Shown: in pieces, positions 1 through 7,504 of the stretch | Layout: every line of letters starts with the position of its first letter | Numbering within the stretch: the first letter of the stretch is position 1 | From: Paenibacillus aestuarii | Lineage (GTDB): Bacteria; Bacillota; Bacilli; Paenibacillales; NBRC-103111 | Reading direction: 5' to 3' | Length of the DNA stretch: 64,000 bases | NCBI RefSeq assembly: GCF_027789125.1 | Contig: NZ_JAQFVF010000072.1 | Location: 40,611-104,610, forward strand | Notes under the pieces: model-generated | Database searches by the model: none | What the model was told of the DNA's origin: nothing | The model's input: only the letters and a program-made list of their open reading frames with translations | Translations under genes and position numbers: made by a program

Positions 1-1
1 A

Positions 2-151
2 AAAATAATTCCTCCTAATGAATTAGAGGATCAATGTAAAGTAATCTATGTCGGCCTTAACCCATTGAGAGCAGCGTCTATAATTAACTCTATAAGTTCA
101 TGGAAGGATAAGAAGTATACGATTTTCTATCCAATGGCAAAATGTCCTTGA
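2..151 (+). CDS. 3' end of an unidentified upstream gene (partial)
   Basis: Reading from base 2, the frame is open for 49 codons and ends in TGA at 149-151. The next gene starts 18 bases later behind its own GGAGG. The visible C-terminus (…VIYVGLNPLRAASIINSI… ending YPMAKCP) does not identify a family. AT-rich codon use, tight spacing and common strand suggest it is the preceding member of the glycan operon. The start lies outside the window. It could be a chance open frame, but length and position favour a real gene tail. Confidence 0.55.
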   Translation, partial: KIIPPNELEDQCKVIYVGLNPLRAASIINSISSWKDKKYTIFYPMAKCP

Positions 152-169
152 AGTCATCCAGGAGGTTTT

Positions 170-862
170 ATGAGAATTGGTATAATTGGTTCGGCCGGTG
201 GAAGTGCCTTTGATGAGATTGTAAAAATATTAAATGAAGTCTCACCAGGTGAACATGAATTCTTTGTTGTTACTGACAGAGAATGTTCGCTGGAATTAAA
301 ATGCAAGTTCCATAAAATCCCTTGTAAGAGGATTGAGGATTCTGATAACTATTACTTCTCAGAAAAAGCCAAAAAACATTTTGATCAAATCGGTCAGATT
401 GATTTTGTGTTGCTGTTTTTCTCTAGATTAGTTACGGAAGTATTGTTTACTAATTATGTTACATTCAATATCCACCCATCTTTACTACCCGCTTTTAAGG
501 GTATGAGTGCGGCAAGAAAAATGATATCTAGTAGTGTGAAATTTATTGGGGCTACACTGCACTTAGTAGATGAGACGATAGATATGGGTCCAATAATTGC
601 CCAACTTTCTATGCCAGTATCATCAAAACTTAATGAGAATTTATTGAACAAATACTCATTTATTCATAAAGTTTATTTAGGTTTATTAGCTATCGAGTTG
701 TTAGAAACTAAATCCATAAACATTTCGAGACAATCGAAGGGGATTTTTTATTCAAAAGAGTTGCCATATACGGACCGATGCAATCCAAGCTTAGCTAACC
801 TTGAATTAATTCAAGCTGTTAAGAGACTTCAAGATGAAGTGAATGTTGAGGTGATTTTTTGA
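170..862 (+). CDS. Formyltransferase-family protein (PurN/methionyl-tRNA formyltransferase fold)
   Basis: A 230-residue protein with the folate-dependent formyltransferase core. The catalytic triad of the glycinamide-ribonucleotide transformylase family is visible as N100 and H102 in FNIHPSLLPAFKG and D138 in VDETIDMG, with the family spacing of 38 residues from Asn to Asp. The N-terminus (MRIGIIGSAGGSAFDEI) is the usual nucleotide-fold strand and loop. It is not the purine gene: it lies in an AT-rich run with WbqC, CmcI-like and DegT genes, so formylation of an amino sugar or similar small molecule is inferred. ATG 170 has GGAGG at 161-165. Its TGA overlaps the TTG start of the next gene (TTGA at 859-862), which implies translational coupling. 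Confidence 0.8.
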   Translation: MRIGIIGSAGGSAFDEIVKILNEVSPGEHEFFVVTDRECSLELKCKFHKIPCKRIEDSDNYYFSEKAKKHFDQIGQIDFVLLFFSRLVTEVLFTNYVTFNIHPSLLPAFKGMSAARKMISSSVKFIGATLHLVDETIDMGPIIAQLSMPVSSKLNENLLNKYSFIHKVYLGLLAIELLETKSINISRQSKGIFYSKELPYTDRCNPSLANLELIQAVKRLQDEVNVEVIF

Positions 863-1575
863 CTAAGATTGTTATATCTCAACCGATGTTCTTTCCATGG
901 ATTGGTTTGTTCGAGCAAATTAAACTAGCTGATATTTATGTACATTTGGACGACGCTCAATTCCCGCAAGGGAGAAGTTTCATGAATCGTGTACAAATTA
1001 AAAGTCCTCACGATATTCAGTGGCTGACAGTTCCTGTGAAAAGGAAAGGAATTCAACCAATCAATGAGGTAATAATGGAGTATGACCATATCTGGAGAGA
1101 TAAACATTTAAAAACATTAAAAACGAACTATAGCAGAGCCCCATACTTCCAAGAAATGTTTGAACTTATAAACTCAATATATAACGAGCCTATTGAACTT
1201 TTATCAGAATTAAACATTCTTGCGATTGAAAAAATTTCCAAATATTTTGGCTTGAATACAAAATTTGTTAGGTCGTCAGAGTTGGGGATTACAACAAAAA
1301 GCAGTGAACGATTGTTGCAAATTATAGAGGAATTTGATGGGGATATGTATATTACCGGTCACGGAGCACGGAATTATATCAACCATGAGCTGTTTGAAAA
1401 CCATAATGTAAAAATTGAGTATATGGATTATAAGAGAACAGCATATCCTCAATTGTTTGGCGCGTTTAACCCGCATGTTTCCATATTGGATTTACTGTCT
1501 AATACAGGAAAGGATGGGGTAATTTATATTGACTCAGGCACTAAGAATTGGAAGGAGTTTATTAAAAATGAGTGA
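859..1575 (+). CDS. WbqC-family protein
   Basis: A 238-residue protein with the WbqC-like signature at its N-terminus: ISQPMFFPWIGLFEQI, then DIYVHLDDAQFPQGRSFMNRVQIK and WLTVPVKRKG. WbqC-like proteins occur in O-antigen, glycan and antibiotic clusters, but their exact reaction is not well established. The TTG start overlaps the upstream stop by four bases and has a GAGGTG ribosome site just upstream. The stop overlaps the next gene by eight bases (ATGAGTGA). It sits between a formyltransferase and a CmcI-like protein, so it probably helps make or decorate a modified sugar. The family call is strong; function is not assigned. Confidence 0.85.
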   Translation: MTKIVISQPMFFPWIGLFEQIKLADIYVHLDDAQFPQGRSFMNRVQIKSPHDIQWLTVPVKRKGIQPINEVIMEYDHIWRDKHLKTLKTNYSRAPYFQEMFELINSIYNEPIELLSELNILAIEKISKYFGLNTKFVRSSELGITTKSSERLLQIIEEFDGDMYITGHGARNYINHELFENHNVKIEYMDYKRTAYPQLFGAFNPHVSILDLLSNTGKDGVIYIDSGTKNWKEFIKNE

Positions 1576-2305
1576 AGTTAAGAAATTTCAAGAGGAAGTA
1601 AAAAATAATATAAAGTCACTTAGCGAAGATAAAGAATTACAGTTATTGTCTAATAAGTGGATCGAGAAAATATCCCCTCATAAATATTCATACAATTTTA
1701 CTTGGATGGGCAGACCAATTATTCAATTGCCACAAGATATTATTGCGCTGCAAGAAATTATTTGGAGTATTCGCCCTGATTTAATCATAGAAACAGGTGT
1801 AGCACATGGAGGCTCAATAATTTTTCATGCTTCAATGCTCGAGTTGATTGGGGAGGATGGCGAAGTTGTTGGAATAGATATAGATATTCGTAAACATAAT
1901 CGTGTTGAGATAGAAAATCATCCAATGTTTAAACGAATTACTTTAATAGAAGGGTCGTCAACCGATCAGGAAGTGTTTGCACAAGTTAAAGAAATATCAA
2001 AAAACAAGAAAAAAGTTATGGTAATACTAGACTCAAACCACACACATCAACATGTGCTTGATGAGTTGAATTTATTTTCGCCACTTGTAACCAAGGGAAG
2101 CTATATGATTGTCCTTGACACGGTCATAGAAGATATGCCTGAAGATTCTTTCCCGAATCGACCTTGGGGCATAGGCGATAATCCCAAAACAGCTGTTTGG
2201 GAATTCGTAAAAACCAATGATAGATTTGTTATTGAAAAGGAGTTTAATCACAAGCTTATGATTACAGTAGCTCCAGATGGATATTTGTTATGTGTGGGGG
2301 ATTGA
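1568..2305 (+). CDS. CmcI-type (cephalosporin hydroxylase family) SAM-binding protein
   Basis: A 245-residue protein with the CmcI/rhamnosyl O-methyltransferase fold. The glycine-rich SAM loop is LIIETGVAHGGS, followed by acidic VVGIDIDIR, and VMVILDSNHTHQHVLDEL supplies metal- or substrate-binding residues. Despite the family name, members in glycan clusters are usually methyltransferases, so O-methylation of a sugar or related intermediate is inferred. ATG 1568 is chosen because AAGGAG (1552-1557) lies ten bases upstream and the frame overlaps the preceding stop by eight bases. An upstream TTG at 1529 has no such site. The stop is one base before the next gene's ATG. Confidence 0.8.
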   Translation: MSEVKKFQEEVKNNIKSLSEDKELQLLSNKWIEKISPHKYSYNFTWMGRPIIQLPQDIIALQEIIWSIRPDLIIETGVAHGGSIIFHASMLELIGEDGEVVGIDIDIRKHNRVEIENHPMFKRITLIEGSSTDQEVFAQVKEISKNKKKVMVILDSNHTHQHVLDELNLFSPLVTKGSYMIVLDTVIEDMPEDSFPNRPWGIGDNPKTAVWEFVKTNDRFVIEKEFNHKLMITVAPDGYLLCVGD

Positions 2306-2306
2306 G

Positions 2307-3437
2307 ATGACAGAAAGAATTCCAGTATCCGGTCCATCAATTACACAAAAAGAAATTGACTATGTAACTGATGCTGTAACCAATGCATGGTATGAAAATG
2401 CTAATGTGTATAATAATAAGTTTGAACGCGCTTTCTCGGAATACATCGGTGTCAAGTATGCAATCTCTTTGCCTTCATGCACCTCAGCTATTCATTTATC
2501 GCTATTAGCGTTAGGTATTGGCCCTGGAGATGAGGTTATTGTTCCAGATATCACTTGGATCGCGACCGCGGCACCAATAAGCTATGTGGGTGCAACACCG
2601 GTATTTGCCGACATTGATCAGAAATCATGGTGTTTATCGGCTCGTAGTTTTGAAGAGAATATAACAGAAAAAACAAAAGCAGTAATAACTGTCGATTTGT
2701 ACGGAAACATGCCTGATATGGATGAAATTCGTGAAATTGCAGGTAAATACAATATTGCTGTGATTGAGGATGCCGCGGAAGCACTGGGAAGTGAATACAA
2801 GGGTCGAAAAGCAGGTTCTTTAGGCGATACAGGTGTATTCAGTTTTCATGGATCGAAGACGTTAACTACAGGGGAAGGAGGTATGTTGGTTACGGATCGG
2901 GAAGATATCTATAATAGGTGCCTCTTTTTGCGTGATCATGGACGAAAGCCTAGCGACAAAATGTTCTGGAATACCGAAGTAGGATATAAATATAAAATGA
3001 GCAGCATGCAAGCTGCACTAGGACTTGCTCAGCTTGAAAGAGTTGAAGATCTGGTAGATCGCAAAAGGGAAATTTATTCTTGGTACGCTGATGAACTAGG
3101 TGGCGATCAACACTTTCTGCTTAATAGTGAGGATTCGTCTGTAAAAAACAGCTACTGGATGATTACCGTGATCTTAGACCAAGAAATTGGTATAGAAAAA
3201 GAGGCTCTAATCGAGAGTTTGGCTAAAGATCGTATCGATACCCGGCCGTTCTTCTACCCATTAAGCTCCCTGCCAGCATACCGAGAAATAAATTCTCCTC
3301 AAAAAGGAATAATAACGAATAAAGTCGCTTATACGATTTCACCTTTAGGAATAAATTTGCCAAGTGGATTAAATTTGAATCGGGATCAAGTGAGATATGT
3401 CTGTGAAAAATTGAAAAACGTCATAAAATGCCGTTGA
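2307..3437 (+). CDS. DegT/DnrJ/EryC1/StrS-family PLP aminotransferase
   Basis: A 376-residue sugar aminotransferase of the DegT/ArnB class. The substrate pocket VSGPSITQKEIDYV, the CTSAIHLSLLALGIGPGDEV block and the PLP aspartate in AVIEDAAEALGSEYKG are visible. The Schiff-base lysine is K184 in FSFHGSKTLTTGEGG. It would convert a nucleotide-linked or free keto sugar to an amino sugar, a plausible substrate for the formyltransferase three genes upstream. Start ATG 2307 follows a G-rich stretch (2296-2300) and lies one base after the preceding stop. The C-terminus is complete, and this is the last gene of the AT-rich cluster. The exact sugar is not predictable. Confidence 0.9.
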   Translation: MTERIPVSGPSITQKEIDYVTDAVTNAWYENANVYNNKFERAFSEYIGVKYAISLPSCTSAIHLSLLALGIGPGDEVIVPDITWIATAAPISYVGATPVFADIDQKSWCLSARSFEENITEKTKAVITVDLYGNMPDMDEIREIAGKYNIAVIEDAAEALGSEYKGRKAGSLGDTGVFSFHGSKTLTTGEGGMLVTDREDIYNRCLFLRDHGRKPSDKMFWNTEVGYKYKMSSMQAALGLAQLERVEDLVDRKREIYSWYADELGGDQHFLLNSEDSSVKNSYWMITVILDQEIGIEKEALIESLAKDRIDTRPFFYPLSSLPAYREINSPQKGIITNKVAYTISPLGINLPSGLNLNRDQVRYVCEKLKNVIKCR

Positions 3438-3504
3438 TCACGACCCCCTGTGATTGGAAGGCGGACATTTGAAGAAATCAAATTTTGTGAAATATGGCTA
3501 GTCA

Positions 3505-3626
3505 TTCTCCACACCTCACCTGTGGATAATGTGAATAAACTTGTGAATAACTTTGTTAATAAGTTGTAAAAGTGTTGATACGACAAGGTTCTACAAAATG
3601 TGCATTTATCCACGGAGTGTGGATAC
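3505..3626. promoter_or_regulatory. Cluster of six DnaA-box-like 9-mers
   Basis: Six 9-mers match TTATCCACA with no more than one mismatch: TTCTCCACA 3505-3513 (+), TGTGGATAA 3521-3529 (-, perfect), TGTGAATAA 3530-3538 (-), TGTGAATAA 3542-3550 (-), TTATCCACG 3606-3614 (+) and TGTGGATAC 3618-3626 (-). The last two form an inverted pair around five bases. A weaker site, TTATCCCCT, lies at 3650-3658. There is no dnaA or dnaN here, so this is not the canonical origin. Clusters of DnaA boxes outside oriC affect replication timing in Bacillus subtilis; that role here is inferred. The cluster fills most of the 318-base gap before the cold-shock gene. Confidence 0.75.
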
Positions 3627-3666
3627 CTTAATTTTCAAAAAATTTAAATTTATCCCCTTGAATAAA

Positions 3667-3696
3667 TTGACATGCCAAGCATATGGGTGTTATAGT
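3667..3696 (+). promoter_or_regulatory. Sigma-A promoter of the cold-shock gene
   Basis: A perfect TTGACA (3667-3672) is followed after 18 bases by TATAGT (3691-3696). The transcript would have a leader of about 50 bases before the cold-shock gene start at 3756. The last good DnaA-type box lies about 40 bases upstream, so DnaA binding could affect this promoter. Confidence 0.6.
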
Positions 3697-3755
3697 CAAA
3701 AAGTAAGGGCTTACATTTTATGAACTTATTTGATTATGAAGGGAATGTGTACGGC

Positions 3756-3953
3756 ATGCAAGGTAAAGTGAAATGGTTTAATGCGGAAAAAGGTTATGGT
3801 TTCATCGAGCGCGAAGATGGTGGAGATGTATTCGTACATTTTTCAGCCATCCAGACAGAAGGCTTCAAGACTCTAGAAGAAGGCCAAGCAGTGTCGTTTG
3901 ATATCGTGGAAGGCGCACGTGGCCCACAAGCAGCCAATGTCAGCAAACTATAA
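3756..3953 (+). CDS. Cold-shock domain protein (CspA/CspB family)
   Basis: A 65-residue single cold-shock domain, the usual family length of 65-70. Both RNA-binding motifs are present: RNP1 as KGYGFIE and RNP2 as DVFVHFSAI. It binds single-stranded RNA/DNA as a chaperone. An in-frame ATG at 3720 would add twelve residues foreign to the family. ATG 3756 gives the canonical MQGKVKWFN start and has GAAGGGA at 3738-3744, so it is preferred. A strong intrinsic terminator follows at 3994, making this a single-gene transcript. Which csp paralogue it is cannot be told. Confidence 0.95.
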   Translation: MQGKVKWFNAEKGYGFIEREDGGDVFVHFSAIQTEGFKTLEEGQAVSFDIVEGARGPQAANVSKL

Positions 3954-3993
3954 TCATTCGGCCAATACAGCCGCTTGAATATACGAATGTACG

Positions 3994-4021
3994 CACCCTG
4001 AAATTTTCAGGGTGTTTTTTT
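3994..4021 (+). terminator. Intrinsic terminator after the cold-shock gene
   Basis: CACCCTGAA (3994-4002) pairs with TTCAGGGTG (4006-4014) around a three-base loop, followed by a run of T. Confidence 0.9.
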
Positions 4022-4047
4022 ACGTTTTATTTCATAGGTTGAAATAT

Positions 4048-4085
4048 AAAGGAATTTTGAAGATGAGCCAGGAATGTAGTATAAT
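4048..4085 (+). promoter_or_regulatory. Promoter region of hpf: sigma-A plus possible sigma-H element
   Basis: A sigma-A promoter reads TTGAAG (4057-4062), 17 bases, TATAAT (4080-4085). Overlapping it, AAAGGAATT (4048-4056) matches the Bacillus sigma-H -35 consensus RNAGGAWWW, and CAGGAAT (4069-4075) matches RNNGAAT at all but the first base with a 12-base spacer. B. subtilis yvyD (hpf) is known to be under stress and sigma-H control, which makes the second element plausible. The sigma-H part is inference. Confidence 0.55.
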
Positions 4086-4110
4086 AGAAGTGTGAAGGGA
4101 GATGTTGAAC

Positions 4111-4659
4111 ATGGAGATTAACATTCGTGGAGAACACCTTGAAGTAACTGAAGCACTCAGGGATTACGTTGAGAAGAAGCTTAACAGACTTGAGAGGTAT
4201 TTTGAGTCCCCCCTTACATCGGATGTACATGTGAAGTTAAGCGTAGTTAAGGGAATGCAAGCCATTGAAGTCAGCATTCCGCTGGCTGGCGTGCTGCTCC
4301 GCGCAGAAGAGCGCAATAATGACATGTACGCGTCCATAGATTTAGTTGTGGACAAGTTAGAACGCCAAATTCGTAAGCATAAGACGAAAACCAACCGTCA
4401 GATTCGTTTGCAAGGCGGTAAACGCGATCTATTTAGAATGGAAACGGCAGCAACCATGTACATGGAAGAAGAGGAAGACTACGAATTAGTTCGTAATAAA
4501 CGCTTCGCAATGAAACCGATGGATGTGGAGGAAGCGATTCTTCAGATGAACTTGGTGGGCCATAACTTCTTCGTATTCTCCAATATGGATACGGATCAAG
4601 TGAATGTCGTATATCGACGTGATGATGGCAAATACGGTTTGATTGAACCGGCGATGTAA
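4111..4659 (+). CDS. hpf: Long-form ribosome hibernation promoting factor
   Basis: A 182-residue protein of the long HPF type (B. subtilis YvyD). Residues 1-100 form the ribosome-binding domain (MEINIRGEHLEVTEALRDYV…). A linker follows, and residues ~125-182 form the dimerisation domain (RNKRFAMKPMDVEEAILQM … GHNFFVFSN … VNVVYRRDDGKYGLIEP). It dimerises 70S ribosomes into inactive 100S particles in stationary phase. ATG 4111 is preferred to ATG 4102 because AAGGGAG (4095-4101) is then nine bases away. It lies immediately before secA, as in Bacillus, but is separated by a terminator. Confidence 0.96.
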   Translation: MEINIRGEHLEVTEALRDYVEKKLNRLERYFESPLTSDVHVKLSVVKGMQAIEVSIPLAGVLLRAEERNNDMYASIDLVVDKLERQIRKHKTKTNRQIRLQGGKRDLFRMETAATMYMEEEEDYELVRNKRFAMKPMDVEEAILQMNLVGHNFFVFSNMDTDQVNVVYRRDDGKYGLIEPAM

Positions 4660-4695
4660 CCGGCAAGATCGTTCCAATTGTATATAAGTTAAGAT

Positions 4696-4731
4696 AAGCT
4701 TGGTTCGGCTTCGGTCGGGTCAAGCTTTTTT
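4696..4731 (+). terminator. Intrinsic terminator after hpf
   Basis: AAGCTTG (4696-4702) pairs with CAAGCTT (4721-4727), with partial pairing inside, followed by T residues through 4731. It separates hpf from secA transcription. Confidence 0.8.
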
Positions 4732-4844
4732 CATGCATGCATTTCGGGAAACGATTCAATACTAAAGAAACAGACAGTAACGTTAACTTTGTGCAACACA
4801 GCCGCAAATTATACGTATATAAGAAGGAGTAGCCAGAGCGTTTC

Positions 4845-4873
4845 TTGCGGCATGACCGCCAAACTGATACAAT
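4845..4873 (+). promoter_or_regulatory. Probable secA promoter
   Basis: TTGCGG (4845-4850), a 17-base spacer and TACAAT (4868-4873) place a start site near 4880, about 30 bases before the secA ATG at 4909. Confidence 0.55.
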
Positions 4874-4908
4874 TTAAGGATACGAATGCAAGGGAAAGGG
4901 GTTCACCG

Positions 4909-7425
4909 ATGCTAGGACTAGTGAAGAAAATTTTTGGTGATTCCAATGATCGGGAAATTAAGAGAATGTTGAAGGCCGTTGATTTGATCAATGAGCTTGA
5001 AGCCAGCATTCAACCGTTATCTGATGAAGAGCTTCGCGGCAAGACAGTGGAGTTCAGAAACCGCCTGGAGCAAGGTGAGGAACTGGATGATTTGCTGCCG
5101 GAAGCCTTCGCCGTTGTACGTGAAGCGGGTAAGCGGGTATTGGGCAAACGTCATTACGACGTTCAGCTTATCGGAGGTATGGTGCTGCACGAAGGCCGTA
5201 TCGCGGAAATGAGAACAGGGGAAGGGAAGACGCTAGTCGGAACGCTTCCTGTATATTTGAACGCTTTGCTTGGCAAAGGCGTACACGTTGTAACCGTCAA
5301 CGACTACTTGGCGCAGCGCGATAGCGCGGAGATGGGTCAGATCTATCATTTCCTCGGCCTCACAGTGGGCGTGAATTTGCACAATTTGTCTCATGAAGAA
5401 AAGCAAGCAGCTTACGCTTGTGATATTACGTATGGAACAAATAATGAATACGGCTTTGACTATCTGCGTGACAACATGGTGTTGTACAAAGAGCAGATGG
5501 TGCAGCGTCCGCTTTATTTCGCCGTCATTGACGAAGTGGACTCCATTCTGGTCGATGAAGCCAGAACACCGCTGATTATTTCCGGACAAGCTGCTAAGTC
5601 GACGGATCTATATTACTCCGCTGACCGTTTTGTAGCTACGCTTAAAGCGGAAGAGGACTACACTATTGATATTAAAGTCCGTTCCATTGCACTCACAGAA
5701 GAGGGCGTAGCGAAGGCGGAGCGTGCATTTGGCATTGAGAACTTATTTGATCATCAGAATGTGAACATCAACCATCACGTCACCCAAGCGCTTAAAGCAC
5801 GTTACATTATGAGACGCGATGTGGATTATGTCGTACAAGAAGATGAAGTCATGATCGTTGATGAATTTACAGGTCGGATTATGACGGGCCGCCGCTACAG
5901 CGATGGCTTGCACCAAGCGATTGAGGCGAAAGAACAGCTGCAAGTGCAAAATGAGAGCATGACGCTGGCAACGATTACGTTCCAGAACTACTTCCGGATG
6001 TACCGCAAGCTTTCGGGTATGACAGGTACTGCGAAGACGGAAGAGGAAGAATTGAAGAAAATTTACGGGCTGGAAGTTATCATTGTTCCGACGAACCGCC
6101 CGATGATTCGTAAAGACATGCCGGACGTTGTTTATAAATCGGAGAACGGCAAATTCAAAGCCGTTGTCGAGGGGATCGTCGAGCGCCATAAGAAAAACCA
6201 GCCAGTGCTGGTCGGTACGGTGTCTATCGAGAACTCGGAGCGTTTATCCGAGATGCTGAAACGTAAAGGCATCAAGCATCAGGTGCTGAACGCGAAGTAT
6301 CATGCCGAGGAAGCGGAAATCGTATCGCGAGCAGGTCAGCCTGGCGCAGTAACGATTGCAACGAACATGGCCGGACGCGGTACGGATATTATGCTGGGCG
6401 AAGGCGTACATGAAAATGGCGGTTTGCATATTATAGGAACGGAACGTCACGAGAGCAGACGGATTGATAACCAGCTGCGCGGCCGTGCAGGACGTCAAGG
6501 GGACCCAGGCTCTTCGCAGTTCTATTTGTCCCTCGAGGATGAACTCATGAAGCGTTTTGGCGCCGAAAATATTATGGCCATGATGGATCGTCTTGGTATG
6601 GAAGAAGACCAGCCGATCGAGAGCAAACTGATTACGCGTGCGGTTGAATCGGCGCAGAAGCGTGTGGAAGGCAACAACTTCGACGTGCGTAAAGTCGTCT
6701 TGCAATATGACGATGTGATGAATCAGCAGCGTGAGATTATTTACAAACAGCGCCGCGAGCTGCTGGAATCTGAGAATATCCGGGTTATTGTCGAAGATAT
6801 GATCAATGCAGTCATCGAGCGCGTCGTGAAGGCTCACTGTCCGGAAGAGCAAATTCCGGAAGAATGGGAACTGACGGAAGTCGCCAACTTCGTGAACAAC
6901 AATCTGTTGAACGAAGAATCCCATATTACGGATCAAGACATTTGGGGCAAGGAACAAGAAGAGATTATCGAGCACATCCAAGCGCTTGTGAAGAAACGCT
7001 ATGATGAGCGTGAAGAAGAAATCGGCGCGGAATTCATGCGCGAGTTCGAGAAAGTCGTTGCTCTCCGTGCGGTAGACAGCAAATGGATGGATCACATCGA
7101 TGCGATGGATCAGCTTCGCCAAGGTATCCATCTTCGCGCTTACGGCGGTACGGATCCGCTTCGTGAATATCAATTCGAAGGCTTTGAAATGTTCCAGGAC
7201 ATGATCGAGAACATCCGTGAAGAAGTGGCGATGTACATTATGAAAGCACATGTACAAAGCAATCTGGAGCGTCAAGTCGTCGCGGAAGGTCAAGCTGTAG
7301 ATCCGAAGAACGAAGCGGGCGGCAAGAAACCAGTCGTGCGCGATGAGGAGCGGATCGGACGCAACGATCCATGCCCATGCGGCAGCGGCAAGAAGTTCAA
7401 ACAGTGCCATGGACTAGGCAGCTAA
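4909..7425 (+). CDS. secA: Preprotein translocase motor ATPase SecA
   Basis: An 838-residue SecA, close to the B. subtilis length. It drives secretory proteins through SecYEG at the membrane. Visible are Walker A MRTGEGKTLVG, the DEVDSILVDEARTPLIISG block with the DEAD-type motif, the second nucleotide domain (NMAGRGTDI, RQGDPGSSQFYLSLED), the helical scaffold and the C-terminal zinc finger CPCGSGKKFKQCHG. The frame runs upstream to 4789, but the family start MLGLVKKIFGD at ATG 4909 has AAAGGGG at 4895-4901. prfB begins 79 bases downstream with no terminator between, as in other Bacillales, suggesting cotranscription. Confidence 0.98.
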   Translation: MLGLVKKIFGDSNDREIKRMLKAVDLINELEASIQPLSDEELRGKTVEFRNRLEQGEELDDLLPEAFAVVREAGKRVLGKRHYDVQLIGGMVLHEGRIAEMRTGEGKTLVGTLPVYLNALLGKGVHVVTVNDYLAQRDSAEMGQIYHFLGLTVGVNLHNLSHEEKQAAYACDITYGTNNEYGFDYLRDNMVLYKEQMVQRPLYFAVIDEVDSILVDEARTPLIISGQAAKSTDLYYSADRFVATLKAEEDYTIDIKVRSIALTEEGVAKAERAFGIENLFDHQNVNINHHVTQALKARYIMRRDVDYVVQEDEVMIVDEFTGRIMTGRRYSDGLHQAIEAKEQLQVQNESMTLATITFQNYFRMYRKLSGMTGTAKTEEEELKKIYGLEVIIVPTNRPMIRKDMPDVVYKSENGKFKAVVEGIVERHKKNQPVLVGTVSIENSERLSEMLKRKGIKHQVLNAKYHAEEAEIVSRAGQPGAVTIATNMAGRGTDIMLGEGVHENGGLHIIGTERHESRRIDNQLRGRAGRQGDPGSSQFYLSLEDELMKRFGAENIMAMMDRLGMEEDQPIESKLITRAVESAQKRVEGNNFDVRKVVLQYDDVMNQQREIIYKQRRELLESENIRVIVEDMINAVIERVVKAHCPEEQIPEEWELTEVANFVNNNLLNEESHITDQDIWGKEQEEIIEHIQALVKKRYDEREEEIGAEFMREFEKVVALRAVDSKWMDHIDAMDQLRQGIHLRAYGGTDPLREYQFEGFEMFQDMIENIREEVAMYIMKAHVQSNLERQVVAEGQAVDPKNEAGGKKPVVRDEERIGRNDPCPCGSGKKFKQCHGLGS

Positions 7426-7504
7426 GTGTAGGTTAAGGCCTGCTAAGCTATGCAGCCGACAAGGCGCTGATTTCAAGCTCAACGAGATAAATGAGGTGTA
7501 AGTC

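Noticed and set aside
3505..3626. Chromosomal origin oriC
   Set aside because: DnaA boxes are present, but no dnaA, dnaN or AT-rich unwinding repeats lie next to them.
6244..7410. Long minus-strand open frame (388 codons) opposite secA
   Set aside because: Lies wholly within secA on the other strand, shows no family motifs and arises from codon bias.
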